Below the pieces are notes generated by a model. It saw nothing but the letters and a program-made list of their open reading frames with translations, was not told the origin of the DNA and made no database searches. Below, one piece after another: positions 49,461 through 61,439 of a stretch of 64,000 bases of DNA. The stretch is from Heliocidaris tuberculata (taxonomy: Eukaryota; Echinodermata; Echinoidea; Camarodonta; Echinometridae): NCBI GenBank assembly GCA_025618425.1, contig CM046850.1, positions 11,483,019 through 11,547,018 on the forward strand, given 5' to 3'. Position numbers and translations under genes: made by a program. Each line of letters starts with the position of its first letter. Positions within the stretch are counted from its first letter, which is position 1.

Positions 49461-49764
49461 TTAATCAGCTATCTCTCCTCTAATTGGCAATAATTATTGC
49501 TTTTTCCTAACATGTATATCTAGCCTTTCTCCAACATAGACTCTGCATGTAACATCTATTCAAAAACAGTCTTTATTAAATGGACCAATATGACTAAAAA
49601 CTGAATAATCAAAACAAAAAATTGTAAATTTGCACATGAAATTTGTGATTAGATTATACATTTTACATTGTTAGTGATTATATAACATTTAATTTGCACA
49701 TGAAAATTGTGATTAGATTATACATTTTACATTGTTGGTGATTATTTAAAATTTAATCGCTCTA

Positions 49765-50490
49765 AATTGAGAACAGCTCAACATAGATGAGGCCCTGCTG
49801 CGCTCAAATCGAGAACAGCTCAACATAGATGAGGCCCTGCTGCGCTCAAAATCGAGAACAGCTCCACATAGATGAGGCCCTGCTGCGCTCAAAATCGAGA
49901 ACAGCTCCACATAGATGAGGCCCTGCTGCGCTCTAAATCGAGAACAGCTCAACATAGATGAGGCCCTGCTGCGCTCTCAATCGAGAACAGCTCCACATAG
50001 ATGAGGCCCTGCTGCGCTCTCAATCGAGAACAGCTCCACATAGATGAGGCCCTGCTGCGCTCTCAATCGAGAACAGCTCACATAGATGAGGCGGTGCTGC
50101 GCTCTCAATCGAGAACAGCTCCACATAGATGAGGCCCTGCTGCGCTCAAATCGAGAACAGCTCCACATAGATGAGGCCCTGCTGCGCTCAAAATCGAGAA
50201 CAGCTCCACATAGATGAGGCCCTGCTGCGCTCTAAATCGAGAACAGCTCAACATAGATGAGGCCCTGCTGCGCTCTCAATCGAGAACAGCTCAACATAGA
50301 TGAGGCCCTGCTGCGCTCTCAATCGAGAACAGCTCCACATAGATGAGGCCCTGCTGCGCTCTCAATCGAGAACAGCTCCACATAGATGAGGCGGTGCTGC
50401 CTCTCTCAATCGAGAACAGCTCCACATAGATGAGGCCCTGCTGCGCTCTCAATCGAGAACAGCTCCACATAGATGAGGCGGATTGAGGCC
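49765..50490 (+). repeat. 43-bp tandem repeat, about 17 units
   Basis: The unit is ATCGAGAACAGCTCCACATA followed by GATGAGGCCCTGCTGCGCTC and 2-4 variable bases. Units vary at fixed places: CTCAACATA or CTCCACATA, junction AAA, TAA or TCA, and twice GCGGTGCTGC for GCCCTGCTGC. The blocks of variants recur in order, pointing to multi-unit duplication. Long reading frames across it are a by-product of stop-free repeats. Confidence 0.9.
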
Positions 50491-50569
50491 CTGCTGCATT
50501 AAAAATGTGCTCACAAGTTTTCAGTGAATTTTTCTAATTATCTTTCTACTCATCATGTTCATCTATGAT

Positions 50570-50587
50570 GGGGGGGGGGGGGGGGGG
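50570..50587 (+). repeat. G18 homopolymer
   Basis: Uninterrupted G run about 80 bases after the 43-bp tandem array. Confidence 0.9.
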
Positions 50588-50829
50588 ACCAGGCTAAACA
50601 CAAAATTAACCTATCAATTTTGCCATCATACTTTGGTCCAGTAGTCTAACAATAACATCAGTGAATATGTTGAATTAATACAGCCAGTAGGGCCAGTAGC
50701 CATTGCATCTATGATCATTTGGTCTAATAGCCATTTACCATATGGTGATTACCAGTTAGGCCAATAATGGAAATGGTTATAGATCATTATGTATACTCAC
50801 CCATTATTTTTTTTTTCCTTTTCTTTCAG

Positions 50830-50875
50830 AGTGAATGAGATGATCGACCCAGATGGTGACAAGTTACATCAATAG
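50830..50875 (+). CDS. Short terminal exon candidate
   Basis: A strong acceptor (TTTTTTTTCC then TTTTCTTTCAG) is followed by A and the codons for VNEMIDPDGDKLHQ, then TAG. It completes a phase 2 intron. The 3' flank contains a C15 run at 50989-51003 and then the AATAAA-rich satellite. No upstream exon in matching phase was identified, so the gene it ends is unknown. The acidic, turn-rich tail gives no family clue. Confidence 0.4.
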
Positions 50876-50988
50876 GAGAGAATGCTTTGCAGGATTTCAC
50901 TCGTCTTATTACAGCAACAGATGTGACGGCTCCTCAATCATTAGGATTTTCCATCGAAACAGCGAAAATAAATGCTATTTTTAACATT

Positions 50989-51003
50989 CCCCCCCCCCCC
51001 CCC
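50989..51003 (+). repeat. C15 homopolymer
   Basis: Uninterrupted C run just before the satellite region. Confidence 0.9.
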
Positions 51004-51099
51004 ATGTAAATTGTACAGGAACTACAGTCGAAAGAGCCCCTTCTTAGGCTTTGTGCCATTCCAAACACATTTGTATCAAAATGCTATGCAGCTTTGATC

Positions 51100-54000
51100 T
51101 CAACAGCCAAAATGAATATTCTTTTAACATTTTTTTAAACAATTTTTTCCACCTTGCAAATCATTTCGGATGTTCTATCTATTAAAAAAAAAAATCTAAA
51201 TGTTGTTCATTTGAAATATTTGAATAAAATTTGTGTATGCTCGATTGTCTATATAAACTATGATCTTTTTAAGAATTTTTTTTTTTTTTGCCCAAGAAAA
51301 ACCAATGTTTCTTCATATATCTAAAGAACAAAATATAATGCACTTTTCAATAACTTTTCATCCCCCTTGAAAATCTTGTGGGGTGCCCCATCTATGCATA
51401 AAAATTAACCTCCACTTTCATGTATGGTCTTCTATATGAAGAACAATAAATTGGGCTTCTTTTAGAAAACTATTTTGAAAATCTAAATATAGTACATGTA
51501 ATAAGGTTTTCTGTCTTGCAAAATCCATTGCTTCTCAAGAAAAACGTTTCAATGTTATTTATGTGAGGCATTCTATCGAAAGATATAAAAAATCAGGCTC
51601 CTTTTATAAATCGTTTCTTATTTAAATATGGATTTTCCAGTATGACAATTTATAATGCTCTTCAAGTAATACTTGTCAATATAATTCAAGTATGGTCTTC
51701 AGTCTAAGGAGCAATAAAATACGCTCCTTTTAAAATAATTTTCATATTTAAATATGGAGTTTCCAACCTGGCAGAGCCAACTCCTCAAGTAAAACATTTC
51801 AATGTAAAAAATCCAGTACAATTCAAAGAACAGTAAATTACGCTCCTTTTTGAAAACATTTCATATTTAAATATTATGGATTTTCAGATCTGTCAAGGTC
51901 TAATGCTTCTTGTAGAAATTTTTGTTTTTTTAAATTTAGATTTTCCAACATGACAAAGCCAAATTTTCCAACATGGCAAAAGCAAATGCTCTTCAAGTAA
52001 TACTTTTCAAGACACTTCTTGTACCGTTTTCTATCTTAAGAATAATAAATTACGCTCCTTTTTAAAAACATTTCATATTTAAATATTATGGATGTTCAGA
52101 TGTGTCAAGGTCTAATGCTCCTTGTGGAAAAAATTTCTTATTTAAATATAGATTTTCCAACATGACAAAGCCAAATGCTCCTGCAGAAAAACATTTCAAT
52201 GCCATTTATGTACGGTCTACTATCAAAGGAGCAATAAATTATGTCCTTTTAGAAAATTCTTCATATTTCCATATGAATTTTCCGACATGGCAAAGCCACT
52301 TCTCAAGTAAAAGATTTCAATATAATTGAAGTATGGTCTAACTAATGGGCAATAAATTACGCTCTCATTATAGAAACATTTCAATATAATTCATGTGTGG
52401 TATTCTATTGAAAGAGCAAAAATTAACGCTCCTGTTATTTAACACTTTTCATACTTATATATGCATTTTCTAACATGGCAAAAGCAAATTCTATTCAAGT
52501 AATACTTTTAAAAAATAATTCTTGAAAGGTTTTCCATCGAAAGAGCAATAAATTTTGCTCCTTTTGGAAAACTTTTCATATTTAAATATGGATTTTTCCA
52601 ATCTTGCTAAGCCAACTTCTCGAGTAAAATATTTCAATAGCATTTAAGATTGGTCTTCCATCTAAAGAGCAATAAATTACGCTCTTTTTAAAGAGATATT
52701 TCAACACAATTCAGTATGGTCTCCTATCAAGAAAGCAACAATTAATGCTCCATTTAGAAAACTTTTCATATTTAAATATGGATTTTTCTGATCTTGCAAA
52801 GTCAACTTCTCAGGTAAAATATTTCACTAGAATTTAAGACTGGTCTTCCATCTAAAGAGCAATAAATTACGCTCTTTTTTGTGGAAATATTTCTATACAA
52901 TTCAAGTAAGGCCGCCTATGGAAAGAGCGAAAAATAACGCTCCTTTTATAAAACTTTTCATATTCATATATGGATTTTCCAATATTTCAAAAAGCGAATG
53001 CTCATCAAGTTATACTCTTCAAGTTAAACTTTTCAAAATCATTCGTGTATGGTTTTCAATCTAAAGAGCAAAAAATTATGCTCCTTTCAACTAACTTTTC
53101 ATATTTAGATATGGTCTTTCCGATCTCGCAAAGTCAAATGCTTCTCAAGTAAAATATTTCAATATAATTCATGTATGGTCTTCATCGAAAGAGCAACAAA
53201 TTATGCTCCTTTTATCTCAATATTGATTTTCCATTATGACAAACTCAAATTATCCTCAAGTAAAATGTTTCAATTCAATTCTTCTTTGTCTTCTATCTAA
53301 CATGTCATAAGAGCAGTAAATTATGTTCCTTTTAGAAAACTTTTCATATTTAGATATAGTTTTTTCGATCCGGCAAAGCCAACTTCTCTAGTAAAATATT
53401 TCAATATAATTGACGTATGGTCTTCTACCTAAAGAGCAATAAATTACGCTCTTTTTATGGAAATATTTAAATAAAATTCATGTATGGTCTTCTATGGAAA
53501 GAGCAAAAAATAACGCTCCTTTTATGAAACTTTTCATATTCATATATGGATTTTCAAATATGTCAAAGCCGAATGCTCTTCAAATAATACTTTTCAAAAT
53601 CATTCGTGTATGGTTTTCAATCTAAAGAGCAATAAATTATGCTCCTTTTAACTAACTTTTCATATTTAGATATGGTTTTTCCGATCTCGCAAAGTCAAAT
53701 GCTCCTCAAATAACATATTTCAATATAATTCGTGTATGGTCTTCATCGAAAGAGCAACAAATTGTGCTCCTTTTATGCTCTTCTCATCTATCTTTTTTCT
53801 AAATATGGATTATCCATTATGACAAAATAAAATGATCTTCAAGTAAAAATTTTCAGTTCAATTCTTCTTTGTCTTCTTTCTTAAGAGCAATAAATTATGT
53901 TCCTTTTTAGAAAACTTTTTATATCAAGATATGGTTTTTCCGATCCGGCAGAGCCAACTTCTCTAGTAAAAGATTTCAATACAATTGATGTATGGTCTTT

Positions 54001-55510
54001 TATCTAAAGAGCAATAAATTACGCTCTTTTCATGGAAATATATACAATTCATGTATGGTCTTCCATGGAAAGAGCAAAAAATAACGCTCCTTTTATAAAA
54101 CTTTTCATATTCATATATAGATTTTCCAATATGTCAAAAGCGTATGCTCTTCAAGTAATACTTTTCAAAATCATTCGTGTATGGTTTTCAATCTAAAGAG
54201 CAAAAAATTATGCTCCTTTCAACTAACTTTTCATATTTAGATATGGTTTTTCAGATCTCGCAGAGTCAAATGCTCCTCAAGTAACATATTTCAATATAAT
54301 TTATGTATGATCTTCATCGAAAGAGCAACAAATTATGCTCCTTTTATCTAAATATAGATTTTCCATTATGACAAAAAATGATCTTCAAGTAAAAATTTTC
54401 AGTTCAATTCTTCTTGGTCTTCTATCTTAAGAGCAATAAATTATGTTCCTTTTTAGAAAACTTTTCATATCTGGATCTGTTTTTTCCGATCCGGCAGAGC
54501 CAACTTCTCTAGTAAAAGATTTCAAAATAATTGATGTATGGTCTTTTACCTAAAGAGCAATAAATTACGCTCTTTTTATGGAAATATTTATAGAACATTC
54601 ATGTATGGTCTTCTATGGACAGAGCAAAAAATAATGCTCCTTTTATGAAACTTTTAATATTCATATATAGATTTTCCAATATGTCAAAAGCGAATGCTCT
54701 TCAAGCAATACTTTTCAAAATCTTTCGTGTTATGGTTTTCAATCTAAAGAGCAAAAAATTATGTTCCTTTCAACTAACTTTTCACATTTAGATATGGTTT
54801 TTCCGCTCTCGCAAAATCGAATGCTCCTCAGGTAAAATATTTAAATATAATTCATGTTGCGACTTCATCGAAAGAGCAACAAATTATGCTCCTTTTATGC
54901 TCTTCTTATCTAAATATGGATTTTCCATTATGACAAAATAGAACGATCTTCCAGCAAAATTTTTCAGTTCAATTCTTCTTGGTCTTGTATCTTAAGAGCA
55001 ATAAATTATGTTCCTCTTAGAAAACTTTTCAAATTTTAATATGAATATTCAAATCGGAAAAAGCCAACGTCCCAAGTAAAATATTTCAATATAATTGAAT
55101 TATGGTCTCCTATCTAAAGAGCAATAAATTAGGCTCTTTTTATAGAAATGTTTCAATACAATTCATGTATGGTCTTTTATCGAAAGCGAAATGAATTATG
55201 CTCCTTTTATAAATCTCGAAATTAAATGAGGATTTTCCGATATGTTTCACTAAAATGCTCTTCATGTTATATTTTACAATTCAAATCATGTTTGGTTTTC
55301 TATCTGAAGAGCAATAAATTACGCTCCTTTTAGAAAAATGTTCATATTTGAATATACATTTCCCGCTTTTGAAAAGCCAAATTATCAAAAGATTTCAATA
55401 TAAATATGGTGACAACAGAAGCTCCTTAACAGCTCTAAATAAAAACAAAATCACTGCCTTATACCTAAAGAACAATAAATCGCGCTCCTTTAAAAAGTTC
55501 CATGTTTTTA
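51100..55510 (+). repeat. Degenerate satellite with palindromic, AATAAA-bearing units
   Basis: The core motif GAGCAATAAATTACGCTCC (variants GAACAATAAATT, GAGCAAAAAATTATGCTCC and others) recurs about 30 times by eye at alternating ~70 and ~130 base spacings. Between cores lie TTTTCATATTTAAATATGG, a TTTTCCGATCT/ATG GCAAAGCC segment, CTCAAGTAAAATATTTCAAT and ATTCATGTATGGTCTTC. CATATTTAAATATG is a perfect palindrome and GAGC/GCTC forms a short stem. No coding is supported. Confidence 0.8.
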
Positions 55511-55699
55511 ATTTTATATCATGAATCAGGGAAGTGTGAAAATTTTAACAAAAACCACGATTTCCCGCAGTAAACACAGGAAATCGTAAAAATTATCACA
55601 AAAACCAGGTTTTCCGCGTGGAAATTTAGGAAATCTTGGTTTTCTCAATAATTTTCAGGTTTTCCTGCTTAAGTTTATTTTCCGGAAATAAATATTACT

Positions 55700-56419
55700 C
55701 TGTTTTCTACTATTATAACATTACAATCACAAACAATGTAATAAACTGCCTTATTTTTCGGTTATGTCTATTGGAAAGTAGTGTGCAGTAGTATGTGTAC
55801 AAATGTGATTCCCTGCCGTATATCAAAGCTATGGGGTTCATCTCCCACGTATCCTCAAAATGGTCATAGTCAATTTTCTTCATACTTTCGTCAGTCATCA
55901 GTCCTAATAAGGTCAAGTTCCCGCATCTTTTTCAAGGTCATTAGGTTATCGTGACGTCATCCAGGAGCCATTTTGTGAAAATCAACTTATGGTCATATCT
56001 TCATAACGAAATGTCATTTCTCTCTCATATTTTGCATGGTTAAGGCCAATGTCATTCCAGTCAAGGTCATTTCGTTAAGCGCGCGTACGCGTATGTCCGC
56101 GCGTCAGTGAAATGCTCCAAATCTTCCCCAATTATTTTGCACACGTTTTATGCCATTTCAAGCACTTTCAAAAAATCGCCCCCAAAATTGAACCTGAAGG
56201 AGTGCTATGCCACTTAGATTATCGTGGTTATTGTCATCATTATTGTCATTATGATCATCATTATCATTATATCATTACCGTCATCATCGTCATCGTTAAT
56301 CTTACCATATCATCACATTATCATGTATTATTATCTTGCACAATCATTATCACATCTTACAATTTACCATTTAAAGACAGACCACCCAATTCGTCCCCAT
56401 TGACGAATTAAATTTCTAG
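55700..56419 (+). mobile_element. Solo Helentron-like copy outside the main array, 5' truncated
   Basis: It starts in the CTATTATAACATTACAATCAC tail that normally follows the tRNA-like segment. It passes through a CRE near 55951, a CG-rich tract near 56080-56103 and the TCATTAT-rich tract, and ends in GACAGACCACCC, the hairpin and CTAG at 56416-56419. The hairpin loop differs (CCCATT) while the stem is kept. A T follows. Confidence 0.75.
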
Positions 56420-56875
56420 TTTTAATTTCTACTTCACTGGCATGGCCAGTATAATCATTTACATCATAGAGGTTACCTATATTTAAGATTTGTGGTACTA
56501 TACAAGTCAACATAATGTTACACTGTCTTAAATCTACCTTTTTATCACGAATCTTTCTTATATTCCCAGTTACTTTTCTTTAGTATCTTGACTTTTAAAC
56601 ATGTGGTTAGAATTAGACCAAAAAGAAATAACACACACTGGAGAGGAAAATTTCAAGTGCAAATATTGTGAGAAGATATAATATTATTTAACTCATCTGG
56701 TAACTTATTAAGTTGATAACCAAACACACGATAACTCTGGATATAACTGTGTATTAAACTGTTACTTGATCTAAAAAGACGTTATTATGGACTGCTTTTT
56801 ATGGTCTCCATTGCGTTAGTAGATGCCAGGAAAACATCACTTACAGGGGTTCAAATAGCAAAAAAACAAACAACA
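56420..56875 (+). other. Stretch without recognised features
   Basis: AT-rich sequence with no coding or repeat signal beyond an A/C-rich patch near 56860-56885. Confidence 0.5.
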
Positions 56876-56879
56876 AACA

Positions 56880-57236
56880 AACAAAAAATCGGCGCGACGC
56901 TACGCGGCTCACAGACATCGCCGTTTCGCGCCTTGTGGGCGATGCTCTGCATCGCCGTTGGGACAAACCCAGGGACCGCGGAGCCAGGGCCCGGGGGGGG
57001 GGCGGGGATGGGGCTGTAGTTCCCCCCTCCCCAATTATTTGGGCAAAAAAGAGAAAAAATAGAGCATGCAAGTATGCTTAAAATCGCAAGCTGGCAACCC
57101 TAAAAATGAAAAATCTCCCTACTGTGGGAGGGGGTATCCCCCCTCCCACACCCCCCCTCGCTCGCTACGCTCCCTCGCAATACCCAGCTCAGCCCCTCAA
57201 CCCCCCCCCCTTGGAAAAAAGCTAGATCCGCCCCTG
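56880..57236 (+). repeat. GC-rich repeat with CCCTCCCACACCCCCC segment
   Basis: A GC-rich block in AT-rich surroundings contains CGCTCGCTACGCTCCCTCGC, direct copies of CATCGCCGTT, G9 and C10 runs, and ends GATCCGCCCCTG. It resembles dispersed GC-rich elements. No terminal structure was defined, so the limits are approximate. Confidence 0.5.
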
Positions 57237-57574
57237 ATTCAAATGGTCAAATTAAAATGATTGAAATTATGATCTTTATATGCGCTAGTCTACTGAAGTA
57301 AAGACAATGTGTAGAAAAAATAATATTTTTGCTTGGAAATAAACATGAAAATGCATGCTTCTCATTTGTATATTAGCCAACGTGCATGCATACAAAACTG
57401 CGTCTTTTCCTTTTGCACCGCATTTCATGAAGCGCATGACTGCACATTGATAATGTAATGCATGTACAATAGGTCAACACTGAAAATGTTTTAAAACCTT
57501 CGGAACTAAATTTTGATGAAATATTCACCTCATTGTATTGAAAAGCGTCTGGGAAAACTTACTTTTTGGTTTAG

Positions 57575-57611
<37 letters not shown>

Positions 57612-57620
57612 ATACTACTA
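57575..57620 (+). repeat. (ACT)n microsatellite
   Basis: About 15 near-perfect ACT triplets with one AAT interruption. Confidence 0.9.
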
Positions 57621-57748
57621 TATAGGATTTCGTTCTGCGTTCGGCGCACTTCGAATGTATGCTACATTATAGGTGATTTTTAGAAGCTAACAAAGCCGTG
57701 AAGCTACTTTTTGTGAACTGAAATCAAGTTATCCTGATATTCCATAGT

Positions 57749-57847
57749 ATGTCTGAGGAAACGCATTCTAAAGTAGTTGAGCCTGTGGATGAAGTGGAAC
57801 AGATTGCTGACTGCAGCTGTGCCGTGGAACCAGGAGAAGATCATGAG
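57749..57847 (+). CDS. Candidate first coding exon A, acidic Cys-rich N-terminus
   Basis: ATG opens 33 codons that end exactly at a GAG|GTCAGT donor in phase 0. The peptide begins MSEETHSKVVEP, contains ADCSC, and ends PGEDHE. It is acidic and has no signal peptide or membrane segment. It shares exon design with the exon at 63566: similar length, a CxC motif near residue 22, an acidic end, and the same GAG|GTCAGT donor and phase. The two may be alternative first exons of one gene or first exons of tandem paralogues whose remaining exons lie beyond the window. The start is chosen as the only ATG giving an open frame to the donor. Confidence 0.45.
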
Positions 57848-58742
57848 GTCAGTCGAAATATAAACGAAAATTTGCATTTCAAATTTCGATTTGCATTAAA
57901 ACATAGGAATCATTGAACCATAAACTGAGAAATATTTGGATTGTGCAGTGTTGTTCTTGATCTAGGGTCTGTTACTCTGTAATTATGCTACCATTCCTCC
58001 TCATTTCTCTCTGTTATATCCTCCTTCCGATACTTTTTTTCTTTATGTGACTAAAAACCAAGAAAGAGAAAATGTTGATGCTCATGCCCTTACAGTAATA
58101 TTTTTTAAATACTTTTATTTGTCTATATCGTTCCCAACACAAGCTCTGCTTTTCGGTTTTCGCCTTCTTGTTTGTAACATTTACTGTATTGATCTTTTTC
58201 AAATACTTTGTTTTTATTGTCAGAAGGAAATGAATATGAATTTCAATTAAAAATTCAAAAAGGTGTGGCGGTACAAGAATATTAAAAGTTATGAGTGAGC
58301 TGATGACCAGGATATTTGGGGGTAGTGCTTACAGTAAGGTGAAAATTCAGTCCTTTATATATTTATAGGTCAAACTCACAAACAAGAACAAATTGTTCGG
58401 CTGTAATGGATTCATAACAACGCTTTTAATTGTATCTTAAATATTGTAAGAAAATAAACAAATTCAGCTAAATGCAAAAACCAGATACCACGGTTTGAAA
58501 AAGTTATGTTAGCTGTTAAATCGTATTATGATATATAGCAAAAGCAAATCTTACGGTGAAGAATGTATTATTGTTGTTATATTCTATTGTTTTAATATTT
58601 ATATGAACAATGTCATGGAATAGTGTGTGCATGTATTGATCTTTTGTGAAAATGATTGTTGATAAATAATAAAGGAACCCTGTGGAGGGGTAAATAGAAA
58701 GAAAAAAATCTAGGCAACGGGGAAAGGCTTTGAATTAGAAAA
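57848..58742 (+). other. Probable intronic DNA without features
   Basis: AT-rich sequence following the donor at 57848. No coding, repeat or RNA gene recognised. Confidence 0.45.
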
Positions 58743-58744
58743 GC

Positions 58745-58760
58745 GGGGGGGGGGGGGGGG
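58745..58760 (+). repeat. G16 homopolymer
   Basis: Uninterrupted G run. Confidence 0.9.
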
Positions 58761-58919
58761 TGAATGCTGCATCAAGCCCTAACCTCCTGGTGCCACCACT
58801 GTGTAAGAGGAAAGAAAAAAAAAAAAGGTTAAAATTCGTATATTTGTGGGGATATTCTTAAATATATTTCCAAGTAAGTAATGTCAATATAAGACGACCA
58901 ATGCGTCTTCTTTTTGAAA

Positions 58920-59118
58920 TACGAACCGCCGCAATTATAAACCCTTTTTCATTTTCGGAATTATGAACCTTCGGATAAACGAACCTTCGGAATAATGCAA
59001 CAAATGTTCGGAATTATGAACCCTTTTCCATTTTCAAATTATGAACCCCCCAGGCATGGAAAATTTGTGTTTCGGAATTATGAACCTTCGGAAATACGAA
59101 CCTTCGGAAGAACGAGTG
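58920..59118 (+). repeat. Irregular repeats of a TTCGGAATTATGAACC motif
   Basis: TTCGGAATTATGAACC and the variants TTCGGATAAACGAACC and TTCGGAAATACGAACC recur about eight times in 200 bases with A/C-rich spacers. The short ATG frame inside is a by-product. Confidence 0.7.
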
Positions 59119-59646
59119 CCCCCCAGATTACCTACCCCAGACCCATTTCCGTTCAGTGAAATTTGTTGTAATCCAAGGCTCTTAACCCTTTCAGGACAGG
59201 AATTATTTAAGGGCTCAATTGATCACATTTTGTTCTTCAAATTGGCAATAATGATATTTTTCTTTTAGTGCTACGTGGTTCTAATAAGATGTAATGTCTT
59301 GAAAAATAATATACATGGTTAGGAACTTTGTTGAAAAGTTGAAAAAGTTGCCAATTTGGACAAAAAACAATGATTTTGAACCTCTCAATGTGTTGCCAAT
59401 TTAAGGATATTCAATCTTATTCTCCTTTTAAAAATTCCTGGCATCAAACGCAATATGATTATGCAACAAAAATGGACACAGTATGTGCAGAATTTTTTGC
59501 TCTTTCTACTCATGCATCTGGTATATTTTTTAAGGCTCTAAATCAAAAGTTATTGGGCCAAACCACAAAATGTGGTCAATTGTCTCGAAAGGGTTAATGA
59601 AGCTGTTGTAACGAGTTCGGAGTAGGGAGAATAATTTTCCCAGGAG

Positions 59647-59842
59647 GTGCCGTGGTCCAGCGGTTTAAGGCGCTTGACTGGAGATGCGAGGATCGGGCGT
59701 TCGATCCCCGGTACGGCACTTATGCCCTTGAGCAAGGTATTTTATCTACGTTGCTCTTAAGTGCTATAGGCATATTGATACCAGCGTGTGCATGTGTGTT
59801 AAAAAAAAATAATAATAAAAATATAATAATAAAAAAATAATA
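59647..59842 (+). mobile_element. tRNA-derived SINE
   Basis: The head (59647-59719) has acceptor strands GTGCCGT and ACGGCAC pairing perfectly over 7 bp, box A TGGTCCAGCGGTTTAAGGC and box B GTTCGATCC. The T-stem is imperfect, so it is not a good tRNA gene. The body TATGCCCTTGAGCAAGGTAT is of the kind common in invertebrate and fish SINEs, and an A/AAT-rich tail follows (59800-59842). Confidence 0.75.
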
Positions 59843-59989
59843 ATTTCCCACTACTTCTGTATTCCCATGAACATAATCGACTAGTTTACCTACCGAAGTA
59901 AATTTTATCGACAGCAAATAAAATTTACTCCTCCGGGACACAGGCTACCACTTCACGGCTAAAAAATCTTTTTGGCAAAAATTGTCAAT

Positions 59990-60545
59990 CATGACTGGTT
60001 GCCAAACAGAAATAAATAACAACAACAACAAAAACAACGTTCTTGGGTTCTCGTCATGCAATTCTAAAATTATTTCTAGATATAGTCTAAATACAAGGCG
60101 ATTCAAGAGCCAACCTATTCAGGGGACATTGCTACTACGATATTCTTCTAAGAGGGAATTGATAAAAATGAGAAGTCTCACAAATCATTATTCACCCTCA
60201 CTACTACTCTACCTGATTTTGAGTTCTGGGAAAGGTGAAAAATAATTTGTAAGCTTTCTCTTTCATTTTAAGCCAGTTTGGAAGAACAATGTAGAAGAAA
60301 TTTCCCTTGAAAAGGATTGCTCTTCAAATACCTTCATATTTAAAATATGACAGGAAATAATTGGAGTGTTCAGTGCATGTGCTTTTCAGTGAGAATGGAT
60401 CAATTTCATATCATTTTGATGATTCAAAACCCTCATCGTAGACACCGATCCTTATGTAGACATGATCAACCTTTCCCGATTGCTTTGAGACAGTTTCCTT
60501 CACAATGTAATCGCATCACCAGAACTCAACATTATCTTTAACATC
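59990..60545 (+). repeat. Right-then-left pair of the 60-62.7 kb inverted repeat
   Basis: 60100-60240 matches the right-arm type (CAGGGGACATTGCTAC, CTCACAAATCATTATTCACC). 60300-60545 matches the left-arm type (GTGCATGTGCTTTTCAG, TTGCTTTGAGACAGTTTCC). The outer limit at the left is approximate. Confidence 0.6.
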
Positions 60546-60601
60546 ATGAATTCGGATGAAGCATATTCAAGGCATTGCGTTCGAATAGTCTGCACACCCC
60601 G

Positions 60602-60616
60602 CCCCCCCCCCCCCCC
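60602..60616 (+). repeat. C15 homopolymer
   Basis: Uninterrupted C run within the inverted-repeat region. Confidence 0.9.
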
Positions 60617-61129
60617 ATTTGAATACAGACCACAAATTCAATAACACTATGCCGAATCGTTTCATCTTTGAAAATATTTTATAGAATCCTTTCGGAATTG
60701 ATTTAATTATTTGGATTCATCTAAAAACATAGTATTTTTGCCCGACTGCATGCACAGTTGGCACTATAGACTTGAATACAATTTGATTTGAACAATAGCC
60801 TGGAAACTTACTGGGGAATTCATAATCTTACCCCGCTTTCGTTCGTGGAAATCGACCGTGAAATGGGTGAAATGATTCTAATTTTCTGAACCCAGATCTC
60901 CTATAGGAAAAATTGCTTTCATACTACTAAAAACCATCCTATTTCATCTTATGATTCGAAAGCTATATTCGATTCTCTCATACTCTGAACCTCATTGTTC
61001 GTGTGAAATGTATCAATATTTATTTTCTTTTCGTGAGAAGGAAAACCCTGAAGAGGTTTGAAATTAACCCTTCTTGCAGAACTCTACATTATTTGGGATT
61101 TTCCCACCCTACGAAATATAAAAACAAGC

Positions 61130-61144
61130 GGGGGGGGGGGGGGG
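61130..61144 (+). repeat. G15 homopolymer
   Basis: Uninterrupted G run followed by TGTGGGGTGGGGAGG. Confidence 0.9.
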
Positions 61145-61318
61145 TGTGGGGTGGGGAGGCGATATGCTCTCATTTGAGGTGGGGGCAAACTCTGAGAGGG
61201 CTAAGAAAATGAGGGGGAAGGGGGCGTTCTCCATTACAGAATGTGAAACTATTGAGTAAGAAAAAAAGAAGAGTTTTTTTCACGTGCATCCCGAAAGTCG
61301 ACCAATGTGCTGGAGGGA

Positions 61319-61337
61319 GGGGGGGGGGGGGGGGGGG
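61319..61337 (+). repeat. G19 homopolymer
   Basis: Longest G run in the window, preceded by GGAGGGA. Confidence 0.9.
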
Positions 61338-61439
61338 TCATAAAAACATACAAAATTGGCTAAAATCGCAACAACAACAAAAAAATCGACCTATTTTACT
61401 TCATTCAGTAGTGTAATAAACTGTCTATAAGTTACTCAC

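Larger units (their letters stand above)
42839..49764 (+). other. About 6.9 kb without a supported gene
   Basis: AT-rich intergenic or intronic DNA. It contains an (AAAAC)n-like patch near 44505-44575, T/G and A/G homopolymer tracts near 44725-44757, a GT-rich stretch near 47020-47065, GA then G12 at 47145-47168, and polypyrimidine and purine blocks at 47525-47735. A small inverted repeat lies at 48279-48433 and a repeat-like piece (AAAGGGGAAGTCCACCC) begins near 49301. Small reading frames here are low-complexity. Confidence 0.6.

Noticed and set aside
49765..50490. CRISPR array
   Set aside because: The repeat is contiguous with no unique spacers, and the window is eukaryotic.
52102..53152. 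Frames of 60-75 residues in the satellite region
   Set aside because: They restart in each repeat unit and contain only repeat-derived sequence.
56801..57260. Proline/glycine-rich frames in the GC-rich block
   Set aside because: Composition-driven frames in a repeat with G and C homopolymers. There is no conserved motif and frames on both strands look equally open.
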